From contig DASTYE010000259.1 of NCBI GenBank assembly GCA_035765135.1, positions 1-24,023 of the forward strand: 24,023 nucleotides of DNA. The letters run 5' to 3'. The notes beneath the pieces were generated by a model. It was not told the DNA's origin, did no database searches, and worked only from the letters and a program-made list of their open reading frames with translations. Source of the DNA: JAICNG01 sp035765135 (GTDB lineage Bacteria; Gemmatimonadota; Gemmatimonadetes; Gemmatimonadales; Gemmatimonadaceae). Shown piece after piece: positions 14,782 through 21,934 of this stretch. The position numbers were made by a program, and so were the translations under genes. How positions within the stretch are numbered: position 1 is the first letter of the stretch; each line of letters begins with the position of its first letter.

Positions 14782-16418
14782 TCGGATTCCTCGGGTTTGG
14801 GCTGGTGGCGGGGGAGCAGCACCGTGAAGCGCGTCCCGCTCGCACCAGTGTCTACGAACACGAGCCCGCGGTGGGCCTCGATCGCACGATGGACGATCGG
14901 CAAACCGAGTCCGGTACCGCCGGGCTTCGTAGTGACGAATGGATCGAACATCTTGGAGCGCACGTCCTCCGGAATCCCGGGGCCGTCGTCGGTGATGCGA
15001 ACCGCCGCGGCACCGCGCTCGAACGACACGCCCACCGGCAGCTGCTCCGGCGAGACGGAGGCGACCTCCACCCACACGTGCCCGTCATCCCGCGCCGCCT
15101 GCACGGCATTGAGCGCGATGTTGAAGACCGCGCGATGGAGCAGATCCTCGTCGCCCTCGACGGCGATCCCCTGCGTTGGCGTCGCGCACGAGACACGCAC
15201 CCGCTTGTGCCCGTCGGGGTGCGTCGCGGCGAGATTCACCGCGCCCTTCACCAGGTCCCCCAGCTCGAGCTCCCGGATGCGCGTAACGCGCGTGCGGGCG
15301 AAATCGAGGAACTCCGACAAGAGCCGCGAAAGTCTGTCGGATTCGCGTACGATGAGCGTGGATAGCGTGCGTGAGTCGTCGGTGGTCTGCGGTGCCCGCG
15401 CCAGCTGCTCGACCGCACTGCGGATTGACGCGAGCGGGTTCTTGATCTCGTGCGCGAGCGACGCACTCAACTCGGCCACTCCCTCGAGGCGTTCCGCCCG
15501 CAGTCGCAGCTCCTCGAGACGCTTCGAGTCGGTGATGTCCTGAAAGATCGCGGTCGCGGAGAGTCCCTCCGGCGTGCCGTCGGCGTCGATCGTCGTCGTG
15601 TTCAGGCCAATGGGAAACGAGCTCGATTCGGCGGTAATCGTCGCTTCCCACCGGGAGATTCTGATGCGGTCGCGAATGGTCCGCTCGAGCGCCTGGACCA
15701 GCACCGGCGCTCGCTCGCCGAACAGCTGACGGATCGGCTTTCCGATCCCACGAGACGGGTCGAAGCCGAGCATGCGGCCGGCTGCCGGGTTCGCGAACGA
15801 GAGACGTCCCTTGTGATCGACCGTGAGAATGCCGCTGCGGATCGTTCGCAGCACGTCGTCGGCTTGCAGCCGAACACGCTCGAGTTGCGCCTCGAGCTGA
15901 AGGGCGTGGCCCGCGCCTGCTTCGCGCATGCGCGCCGCCAGCACACCCGTCCCGAGGGCCGCAAGCGCGAAGATTGCGAGCTGCAGCCACACGCTCGCCC
16001 CTACGTCGCGCCCCTGACTCCAGATGACATCGCCGATGTAGAGGACGTTGCCGAACGCCGCCACGAGCAGCCCGCTTCCGATGGGGAGAACGAGCGACGC
16101 GTACGCGATAACGAGGATGTACAGCGCGGCGAACGGCGAGCTCGCCCCGCCCGTGATGTGCACGGTGGAGGTGACGAGAACGAGGTCGAACAGAGTTTGC
16201 AGATAGAAAAAGCCGCGGCCCACACGCGCGGCCCGCGTCATCTCGTACCAGGCGGAGCCCACGGTGAAGACCATGGCGCCCACCAGCATGAGCGCGGCGA
16301 GGCGCGTGTTCGTCGGGTTGGCGATCTCCCACGCGAAGAGCGCGGCCGAGAAGATCGCGGCCGACAACGACAACCGGCCGATGTAGGCCCAGCGAACGAC
16401 GCGACGGAAGTCGAGCAT
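14778..16418 (-). CDS. PilS-like multi-pass sensor histidine kinase with PAS domain
   Basis: Inner-membrane sensor kinase, 546 residues. About six hydrophobic helices fill residues 12-165, with the conserved TGGASSPFAALYIL segment (89-102) found in PilS-type sensors. A cytoplasmic PAS domain spans about 185-297 (GILTVDHKGRLSFANPAAGRMLGF). HisKA has H323 (SLAHEIKNPLASI). HATPase_c has an N box (FNIALNAVQAA) and G boxes DDGPGIP and GGTGLGLPI. In pseudomonads PilS senses pilin in the membrane and controls pilA through PilR and sigma-54. That role here is inferred from domain layout and the pilus neighbourhood. It is the first gene of the four-gene regulator operon. No clear Shine-Dalgarno precedes the ATG. 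Confidence 0.92.
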   Translation of the reverse strand: MLDFRRVVRWAYIGRLSLSAAIFSAALFAWEIANPTNTRLAALMLVGAMVFTVGSAWYEMTRAARVGRGFFYLQTLFDLVLVTSTVHITGGASSPFAALYILVIAYASLVLPIGSGLLVAAFGNVLYIGDVIWSQGRDVGASVWLQLAIFALAALGTGVLAARMREAGAGHALQLEAQLERVRLQADDVLRTIRSGILTVDHKGRLSFANPAAGRMLGFDPSRGIGKPIRQLFGERAPVLVQALERTIRDRIRISRWEATITAESSSFPIGLNTTTIDADGTPEGLSATAIFQDITDSKRLEELRLRAERLEGVAELSASLAHEIKNPLASIRSAVEQLARAPQTTDDSRTLSTLIVRESDRLSRLLSEFLDFARTRVTRIRELELGDLVKGAVNLAATHPDGHKRVRVSCATPTQGIAVEGDEDLLHRAVFNIALNAVQAARDDGHVWVEVASVSPEQLPVGVSFERGAAAVRITDDGPGIPEDVRSKMFDPFVTTKPGGTGLGLPIVHRAIEAHRGLVFVDTGASGTRFTVLLPRHQPKPEESE

Positions 16419-16428
16419 CTAGGGGCAG

Positions 16429-16528
16429 ACGAGGACCGAGGGGGCGAGGAACGAGGAAGGCGGGTCGGATTGCGCCTCGGCTGGCTGGCTCGAGCGGTTT
16501 TCCTGGGTCCTCGGTCCTCGTTCCGCTT
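16429..16528. repeat. Inverted array of degenerate heptanucleotides (element B)
   Basis: Lies between divergent genes. Left arm units: ACGAGGA (16429-16435), CCGAGGG, GGCGAGGA (one base longer) and ACGAGGA (16451-16457). Right arm, opposite orientation: TCCTGGG (16501-16507), TCCTCGG, TCCTCGT and TCCGCTT (16522-16528). Bases 16429-16441 and 16509-16521 are a perfect 13-bp inverted repeat. The unit consensus is the same as in element A. The remaining 70 bases to the next gene include tgctatatct near 16558-16567, a possible -10 box for the transporter gene. Confidence 0.75.
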
Positions 16529-16597
16529 GGCAATTCGCGATAGACGCAGTGTCGCGTTTTGCTATATCTTCGACGAACCAGCGCACCAAGGGGTTAC

Positions 16598-17941
16598 GTG
16601 GAAAGCTCGGTCGACCATTTGACGCTCGGCGAGATCGCGTTGCGGCTCCTCGCGGTCATCCTGCTGGTGCTCGCCAACGCCTTCATGGTTGCGGCCGAGT
16701 TCGCGCTGGTGGGTTCGCGACGAAGCCGGATCGATGCCCTGGCCGCACGCGGGAACGCGACGGCGAAGGTAGTGCAGCACACGATCTCCCACCTCGACAA
16801 GTACATCTCCGCCACTCAGCTGGGGATTACACTCGCGTCGCTCGGGCTGGGGTGGATCGGCGAGGCGACCCTGGCCGTCATGATCGACGAGGCGCTGGCC
16901 GCTTTCGGCTATGAGGCGTCCGGAATCGCCGTTCACAGCGTCGCCGCGATCACGACGGCGTTTCTCATCATCACCTTCCTGCACATCGTCCTCGGCGAGC
17001 TGATGCCGAAGTCGCTGGCGCTCATTCACCCCGAAGTCGTCAGCATGTGGGTGGTGCGCCCGCTCCGCTGGTTCGCCGAGCTCATGCGGCCGTTCATTTG
17101 GGTGCTGAATGGGACCGCCAACGGCCTCCTCAGGATCATCGGGCTTCGCCCCATCGAGGAGGCGGCGCGGGTGCACTCTCCCGAGGAGCTGCGGCTGCTC
17201 GTTATGCAGACGACGCAGCACGGGTTGCTCGATGAATCGGACAGGGCCATGCTCGCGGGCGTCTTCGATTTTCACTTCAAGAAATCACGCGACGTCATGC
17301 GCCCCCGTACGGAGATCGTCGCGATCTCCGCCGACGCCTCCGAGACCGAGGTGTGGGACACGATCCGTCGGGAGCGGTACTCGCGCTATCCGGTGTTCGG
17401 CGAATCGCTCGACGACATCGTCGGCGTGTTCCTCGCGAAGGACCTGTGGCTCCACGACCAGGCAAAGCCGTTCTCCCTCCGGGACATGGTGCGGGAGCCG
17501 CTGTTCGTACCTGACTCCCGCCCTGCCGAGCGAGTCCTGGACGATCTACGGCGCACGCGCGCCCACATGGCGATCGTGCTCGACGAGTACGGCGGCACGG
17601 CCGGGGTCGTAACGATGGAGGACCTCGTCGAAGAGGTCGTCGGCGACATTGCCGATGAGTACGATCTCGCGACGCGTACGTCCCTCATGAGCGACGGGGT
17701 CCTGGAGCTGGCGGGATCGCTGTCGCTCATCGACGTGCGCTCCGACCACAACATTCCGATCCCGGAAGGCAGCTGGTCTACCCTCGGCGGGTACGTGTTC
17801 TCCCGTCTGGGACGGCTCCCGCGCGTCGGAGACCGGGTGAAGTTCCCTGGTGGGGAGCTCGAGGTCGTCGCGATGGATGGGCGGCGGGTTGCGGCCGTGC
17901 GCGTGCATCGCGCGTCGGCGGGAGCCGGCACCGCGGCGTGA
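16598..17941 (+). CDS. CNNM/CorC-family transporter-like membrane protein with CBS pair
   Basis: Inner-membrane protein of the HlyC/CorC (TlyC, UPF0053) family, implicated in magnesium or other cation transport or in regulation of efflux. 447 residues. The CNNM/DUF21 domain (about 5-195) has three to four helices with AEFALVGSRRSRI and the GELMPKSLAL motif. The CBS1/CBS2 pair spans about 210-340, including RYPVF and HMAIVLDEYGGTAGVVTMEDLVEEVVG. A C-terminal CorC_HlyC domain runs from about 355 to 435 (WSTLGGYVFSRLGRLPRVGD). I chose the GTG at 16598 because AAGGGG lies 4 bases upstream. The substrate cannot be read from sequence. Its stop overlaps the arfB-like start. Confidence 0.92.
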   Translation: MESSVDHLTLGEIALRLLAVILLVLANAFMVAAEFALVGSRRSRIDALAARGNATAKVVQHTISHLDKYISATQLGITLASLGLGWIGEATLAVMIDEALAAFGYEASGIAVHSVAAITTAFLIITFLHIVLGELMPKSLALIHPEVVSMWVVRPLRWFAELMRPFIWVLNGTANGLLRIIGLRPIEEAARVHSPEELRLLVMQTTQHGLLDESDRAMLAGVFDFHFKKSRDVMRPRTEIVAISADASETEVWDTIRRERYSRYPVFGESLDDIVGVFLAKDLWLHDQAKPFSLRDMVREPLFVPDSRPAERVLDDLRRTRAHMAIVLDEYGGTAGVVTMEDLVEEVVGDIADEYDLATRTSLMSDGVLELAGSLSLIDVRSDHNIPIPEGSWSTLGGYVFSRLGRLPRVGDRVKFPGGELEVVAMDGRRVAAVRVHRASAGAGTAA

Positions 17942-18378
17942 GCACCGGCGAGGGCGATGCGATTCGCGTCACCGACGCCGTATCGATTCCGCGATCCGAG
18001 CTGACCATCCGCGCGACACGCTCGGGCGGTCCAGGCGGCCAGCACGTCAATACCTCGTCCACGCGGATCGAGATCACCTGGGACGTCACGCGTACGAGCG
18101 CGCTGAGCGAGGAGGAACGCGCGCGAGTGATTGCCCGGTTAGGCGCGCGCGTGAGCGATGTGGGAACCGTCCGCGTTGTCGCCAGCGATTCCCGGAGCCA
18201 GCGCCGGAACCGCGAGCACGCGGAGGCGCGCCTCGCCGAGCTGATACGGCGCGCGTTGATCGTGCCAAAGGCCCGTAGACGGACGCGAACCCCGCGCAAG
18301 GCCGTCGAGGCCCGCCTCGAGCGCAAACGCCAACACGCCGAGCGAAAGCGTCAGCGGCGCTGGAAGGACGCCGATTGA
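17938..18378 (+). CDS. arfB: ArfB/YaeJ-type peptidyl-tRNA hydrolase (ribosome rescue)
   Basis: Codon-independent release factor that frees ribosomes stalled on mRNAs without a stop codon, acting in the ribosomal A site. 146 residues, close to the family norm of about 140. The domain-3 release-factor motif SGGPGGQHVNTSSTRI carries GGQ at 33-35. The C-terminal tail is strongly basic (QHAERKRQRRW), like the ArfB tail that enters the empty mRNA channel. The GTG start overlaps the transporter stop as GTGA. No codon-recognition domain is present, which separates it from RF1/RF2. Confidence 0.92.
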   Translation: MSTGEGDAIRVTDAVSIPRSELTIRATRSGGPGGQHVNTSSTRIEITWDVTRTSALSEEERARVIARLGARVSDVGTVRVVASDSRSQRRNREHAEARLAELIRRALIVPKARRRTRTPRKAVEARLERKRQHAERKRQRRWKDAD

Positions 18379-18461
18379 GCGCCGTGTAACCATCTCGGCG
18401 TTATGGGTCCCGGGTGGCCCGCTCGTTGCCTTTCCGGAACGTACCTATGCAGTAGGCGGCA

Positions 18462-18914
18462 ATGCAGCATTCTCCAAGTGAACATCGCCAGGAAGAGTCT
18501 GGCTCGAGGCGAAGGAAGCCCCGCCGGGTCCCCACGGTCGTCATCGCCGACGACAGCGTCGTGCAGCGCATGATGGCGCGCGCGATGCTCGAGGCGGAGG
18601 GATACCGCGTGCTGGAGGCGGCCGACGGGCGCGAAGTCGTCGACCTCGTCCACCACACGCATCCCGACGTCGTCGTCATGGACGTCGCCATGCCAAGGAT
18701 GGATGGCGTGACGGCAGCGCGGCGCATCCGAACCGAAGCGGATGATGCCGACGTTCCGATCGTGTTTCTGAGTGCGTTGAGTGCGCGGATCGACCGCGAA
18801 AGCGCGCTCGCCGCCGGCGGGAACGATTACCTCGTGAAGCCGGTCGCGAACCAGGACCTGATCCGGGCGGTGCAACGCTTCGTCGAGCGGTCGGGGCGCG
18901 CGCGAGAGGCCTAA
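18462..18914 (+). CDS. Single-domain response regulator (CheY-like)
   Basis: Stand-alone receiver domain, 150 residues. A basic, probably disordered N-terminal tail (1-23) precedes the receiver fold at 25-143. Acidic D30/D31, phospho-acceptor D74 (VVMDVAMP), S104 and K126 (VKPV) are all present. There is no output domain, so it must act by protein contact or in a phosphorelay. No kinase is adjacent on this strand, so its partner is unknown. The 83-base gap after arfB shows no convincing promoter. The stop codon lies in the loop of a hairpin shared with the convergent downstream gene. Confidence 0.9.
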   Translation: MQHSPSEHRQEESGSRRRKPRRVPTVVIADDSVVQRMMARAMLEAEGYRVLEAADGREVVDLVHHTHPDVVVMDVAMPRMDGVTAARRIRTEADDADVPIVFLSALSARIDRESALAAGGNDYLVKPVANQDLIRAVQRFVERSGRAREA

Positions 18915-18929
18915 CGCCGTCTCGCGCGC
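18898..18929. terminator. Bidirectional terminator-like hairpin between convergent genes
   Basis: Arms gcgcgcgaga (18898-18907) and tctcgcgcgc (18920-18929) pair perfectly over 10 bp. An inner ggc/gcc extends the stem, leaving the loop ctaac. The loop contains the TAA stop of the response regulator gene. It ends 7 bases from the stop of the convergent gene, so it could serve both. No long U-tract is present on either strand. Confidence 0.6.
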
Positions 18930-18936
18930 AGGGCGG

Positions 18937-19743
18937 CTAGCTTCGTTTCCGCTCCACCTTCGAGCTCACGCTCGTCGTCATCGGAATCGTCATGCCGTTG
19001 GCGGGCAACGTGATCGTGCTCTTCGAGGTTTGCGTCACCTCCGAGCCGAGGTAGATGCCTTTCGACGTGACGTAATCCGAGCGCTGCCCCGTTCCCGTTC
19101 CCTCCAGGACCAGGGGCGTTCCCTCCGGCGCACCCGAGCCGGCGATCGTGTAGGCGAGCGTGCGTTGAATGCGCCACGACTTCTCGCCCGCGTAGGACGT
19201 GTCGCCCGCGTAGGTGGACGTGACGATGATCGTGGTGTTCACGTCCAGACCACCGCGGTTCCCCGTCACCTTCACCGTGTCCACCCAGCTCTCGCCGACC
19301 TTCTTGTTGGCGGCGGCGACGATCGGAAGAAAGGTCTCGAACTCGTCCATGGCCGGCATCCCCTCGACGGCCGGCTTCCCGGGATCGAACGAGTACATCT
19401 CACCGTTGGCCGCCGACAGCCCGCTGGCCCTGGTGCCGCCTACCTTGGAGAGGTCCGGAGCGGGAATTCCTCCCGTCGTCGAGACGGTCGCAGAATCCCA
19501 GGTGTATCCGATCGCGAGCGTGTCCTTCGCCTTACGACTGATGTCCAGCGTGAGAACGTGGTTCGCCGTGAGCTCGCCTTCGATGGATTGACCCGCGACT
19601 TCCTGACTGACCTTCGTGGTGGATTGCACGCGGTAATGGTGCGCTCCCGTGGCGTAGGAGAACGACGCGGACTGCGCCCGAGCGGCGGGAGCGACGGCAA
19701 CGATGAGCGTCCCCAGCGCGAGGACGGCGATTCGGCTGACCAT
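18937..19743 (-). CDS. Exported protein of unknown function
   Basis: 268 residues. The N-terminal signal peptide has a clear SPase I site (ARA/QS, around residue 24). The mature part is rich in Thr, Ser and Gly with alternating hydrophobic residues, suggesting an all-beta periplasmic or outer-membrane-associated fold. Typical stretches are TLAIGYTWDSATVSTTGG and SKSTITLPANGMTIPM. No catalytic motif, cysteine pattern or lipobox is visible. I chose the ATG at 19743 because it places the signal peptide at the N-terminus; the longer in-frame form would bury it. It is convergent with the response regulator gene and divergent from mutY, so it is probably monocistronic. I do not recognise the family. 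Confidence 0.75.
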   Translation of the reverse strand: MVSRIAVLALGTLIVAVAPAARAQSASFSYATGAHHYRVQSTTKVSQEVAGQSIEGELTANHVLTLDISRKAKDTLAIGYTWDSATVSTTGGIPAPDLSKVGGTRASGLSAANGEMYSFDPGKPAVEGMPAMDEFETFLPIVAAANKKVGESWVDTVKVTGNRGGLDVNTTIIVTSTYAGDTSYAGEKSWRIQRTLAYTIAGSGAPEGTPLVLEGTGTGQRSDYVTSKGIYLGSEVTQTSKSTITLPANGMTIPMTTSVSSKVERKRS

Positions 19744-19854
19744 GGTTCGGCGGCTTGGAGGGTTACGGAGGTTGGTGGGCAGGGTAAGTCTAATGCCTGA
19801 CGCGGACTTTTGCGCTGGCGCCGCCTCTCGTCCCCTTCTATCCTTCGCGCCGCC

Positions 19855-20559
19855 ATGACACCCGTCCACCGCCCGCCGACCGTGCAGGTGCCGGCCGACC
19901 TCCGCCGGAAGTTCGGACGGCGGCTCCGGACCTGGTTCCGCTCGAATGGCCGCGACCTCCCGTGGCGGGAGACGCGTGACCCATATCGCGTGCTGGTGTC
20001 GGAGCTAATGCTGCAGCAGACGCAGGTCGCACGCGTGCTCGAGCGATATGACGGGTTTCTGCGCGAGTTCCCCACGCTGCACAGCGTCGCTCGGTCGCGC
20101 CCTGCTCGAGTCATGGAAGCGTGGTCCGGGCTCGGCTACTACGCGCGCGCGCGCAATCTGCACGCGCTCGCGCGGACCGTCACCGCGGGCACGGGGACGC
20201 TGCCCCCCGATCCACGATCGCTTCGACAATTGCCGGGGATCGGCGCGTACACCGCCGGGGCGGTGGCCTCGTTCGCGTTCGAGCGACGTGCTCCGTTGGT
20301 CGACACGAACGTCGCCCGCGTGCTGCGGCGGGTCTTTGCGCCGCGTCTCGATCCCGGCACGACACGCGGGCAGCGCACCCTGTGGGCGATCGCGGAGGCC
20401 ATCCTGCCGCGAACCGGAAGGGCGACGTGGGTGCACAATCAGGCGATCATGGAGCTTGGCGCGCTCGTCTGCACTGCGAGAGTCGCGCGGTGCCCGGTAT
20501 GTCCGGTGCGGGGAGTCTGTCGGTCGGCGAAGGCCGGTCGGCGCCGGAGCCCGGCGTGA
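19855..20559 (+). CDS. mutY: A/G-specific adenine glycosylase MutY, short form
   Basis: Base-excision repair glycosylase removing adenine mispaired with 8-oxoguanine. 234 residues. The HhH-GPD domain has catalytic Glu at 50 (SELMLQQTQV), helix-hairpin-helix LPGIGAYTAGAV (about 126-137) and catalytic Asp at 150 (LVDTNVARVL). The 4Fe-4S cluster cysteines are at 206, 213, 216 and 222 (C-x6-C-x2-C-x5-C). E. coli MutY has about 350 residues with a NUDIX-like C-terminal domain that reads 8-oxoG. This protein ends right after the cluster, so that domain is missing. Tyr at the hairpin (GAYTA) rather than Ser is seen in some MutY and related mismatch glycosylases, so specificity is less certain. The stop overlaps the deaminase start. 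Confidence 0.85.
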   Translation: MTPVHRPPTVQVPADLRRKFGRRLRTWFRSNGRDLPWRETRDPYRVLVSELMLQQTQVARVLERYDGFLREFPTLHSVARSRPARVMEAWSGLGYYARARNLHALARTVTAGTGTLPPDPRSLRQLPGIGAYTAGAVASFAFERRAPLVDTNVARVLRRVFAPRLDPGTTRGQRTLWAIAEAILPRTGRATWVHNQAIMELGALVCTARVARCPVCPVRGVCRSAKAGRRRSPA

Positions 20560-21122
20560 GCCGTCACGAGGTGCGCGTCGACCTTCCGGAGTGGGTGGAC
20601 GAGGTCGTCGACTGGCGCGCGACCTACCGCGACGACGAATCGCGCATGCGACTCGCGATCGCGCTCGCGAGCGAGAACGTGCAGCGCGGGACAGGGGGCC
20701 CATTCGGCGCAGTCATCGTGGAAGAGGAGACCGGACGGCTCGTCTCGGTGGGAATGAACCGCGTGATACCGGCCAACAGCTCGATCCTGCACGCCGAGAT
20801 CCTCGCCCTCATGCTGGCGCAGGCACGCGTGGGCTCGTACACGTTAGGCGCGGCCGGTCTTCCGTCGCACACGCTCGTGGCGTCGTGCGACCCGTGTGCC
20901 ATGTGCCTGGGCGCCACCTTGTGGAGCGGCGTGCGTCGCCTCGTGTGCGGGGCGACGCGGGAGGACGCGACGGCCGTTGGCTTCGACGAGGGGCCGGTGT
21001 TCCCGGAGTCCTACCAGTACCTGGAGGACAGGGGGGTCGAAGTCGTGCACGGGGTGCTGCGCTCGGAGGCGCGAGAGGTTTTGGAGCGATACGGCCGTTC
21101 GGGAGAGATATACAACGGGTGA
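20556..21122 (+). CDS. Zinc-dependent nucleoside/guanine deaminase-like protein
   Basis: Member of the cytidine/deoxycytidylate deaminase superfamily, 188 residues. The zinc site is visible: HAE at 79-81 (His79 ligand, Glu81 proton shuttle) and CDPCAMC at 111-117 (Cys114 and Cys117 ligands). Upstream GGPFGAVIVEE and downstream GATREDATAVGFDEG fit the guanine deaminase/TadA-like branch. Length and the acidic C-terminal half favour a free-base or nucleoside deaminase such as guanine deaminase over tRNA-specific TadA. The exact substrate is not determinable here. The GTG start overlaps the mutY stop as GTGA, so the two are translationally coupled. Confidence 0.85.
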   Translation: MSRHEVRVDLPEWVDEVVDWRATYRDDESRMRLAIALASENVQRGTGGPFGAVIVEEETGRLVSVGMNRVIPANSSILHAEILALMLAQARVGSYTLGAAGLPSHTLVASCDPCAMCLGATLWSGVRRLVCGATREDATAVGFDEGPVFPESYQYLEDRGVEVVHGVLRSEAREVLERYGRSGEIYNG

Positions 21123-21143
21123 GTCTGACAAACGGCAAAGACG

Positions 21144-21229
21144 TCAGATGTCAGAATCCAGATTTCAGAATTCAGACGGGAGCTCGTCCGTCTTATTCTG
21201 GCTCGTCAATTCTCGATCTGAATTCTGAC
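21144..21229. repeat. Inverted array of degenerate heptanucleotides (element C)
   Basis: Lies between convergent genes. Left arm: TCAGATG (21144-21150), TCAGAAT, CCAGATT, TCAGAAT and TCAGACG (21172-21178), exactly end to end. The right arm holds opposite-strand units, including ATTCTGA (21222-21228), GATCTGA (21215-21221), AATTCTC and TATTCTG (21194-21200). An inner agacgg/ccgtct stem closes the centre. The whole 86 bases can fold as a long imperfect hairpin and probably acts as a two-way terminator. It is AT-richer than its surroundings. Confidence 0.75.
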
Positions 21230-21235
21230 AGCGGG

Positions 21236-21934
21236 TCATCCGCCGAGTTTCAGCAAGGTATCGCGGTCGAGGCGGTGTCCGCCTTCGAATTCCATCGCAT
21301 GGACGTTGATCCCGATGCGTGCCACCGACTCTCTCTGCTCGCTGAGCGATACCGAGCTGACCATCTCGTCCTTCGTCCCTCGCACGAAGTGCAGCTGCGT
21401 CGTCGAGAGTCGCTCACGCGCCGCGCCGGCCGGATCGATCTCCGGCGGAAGTAGCCCCGCCCACAGAATCACTCGATCGATCTTCGACTTGCCCTGCACC
21501 AGCCATCGCGCCACGGTCGCGGTGCCTTGCGAGTAGCCGAGGGCGGTGACCCGGACGCCGTCGCGCCGCTCGCCCCCGACTTCGAGGAGTAGCTCGTCGA
21601 GATAGCGCACGTAATCGTCGATTTCCGCCAGGCGATCTTCGCGTGTCATCCACGTGGCGCCGACACGCGCGCTCGCGCCGGCGCGCCCGCCCTCACGATT
21701 CAGGTAGAACCGGTTGAGCGCCTCGGGCGCGACGATCAGACGACCGGGCCGCACCAGCGGACGGAACTCCTCGATGAATGCGCGAGCGAGCTGCGCGAAG
21801 CCATGGCACACGACCCACATGTCGCTCGCCGGCGGCGACGACGTTTCGCCGAGTGTGTAGTAACGCGCCGTGCGTGTAACCGGCAGGTGATGCTCGACGA
21901 TCGTCGGCTCGGCGTCGTTCACGTTGCCTGTCAC
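21236..21934 (-). CDS. Alpha/beta hydrolase, phospholipase/carboxylesterase type
   Basis: Cytoplasmic serine hydrolase, 232 residues, without a signal peptide. The catalytic triad is readable: nucleophile Ser135 in GYSQG, Asp189 in GTKDEMV and His220 in GGHRLD. The oxyanion region VVCHGFAQ sits at about 41-48. The size and order match the small carboxylesterase/lysophospholipase-like family (Abhydrolase_2). The substrate is unknown. The GTG start at 21934 overlaps the CPBP gene stop as GTGA; the longer in-frame open stretch reaching into that gene is its shadow, not a fusion. Confidence 0.87.
   Translation of the reverse strand: MTGNVNDAEPTIVEHHLPVTRTARYYTLGETSSPPASDMWVVCHGFAQLARAFIEEFRPLVRPGRLIVAPEALNRFYLNREGGRAGASARVGATWMTREDRLAEIDDYVRYLDELLLEVGGERRDGVRVTALGYSQGTATVARWLVQGKSKIDRVILWAGLLPPEIDPAGAARERLSTTQLHFVRGTKDEMVSSVSLSEQRESVARIGINVHAMEFEGGHRLDRDTLLKLGG

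Noticed and set aside
14782..15075. Extended N-terminus for the PilR-like regulator
   Set aside because: It overlaps the kinase C-terminus, has no domain character, and the receiver domain begins right after the GTG at 14781.
13807..15543. Long plus-strand open frame of 578 codons
   Set aside because: It lies antisense to the PilR-like and PilS-like genes, whose motifs are unmistakable. It is Arg/Glu/Asp-rich with no domain pattern, a usual GC-driven shadow.
15085..16533. Minus-strand open frame of 482 codons overlapping the PilS-like kinase
   Set aside because: Same strand but a different frame. Arg/Pro/His-rich with no motifs, while the kinase frame has every expected box.
20121..20555. 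Long N-terminal extension of the deaminase
   Set aside because: This part is the shadow of mutY in another frame. The deaminase fold begins after the GTG at 20556.
21144..21229. CRISPR array
   Set aside because: The repeat unit is 7 bases with no spacers, arms are inverted, and there are no cas genes.
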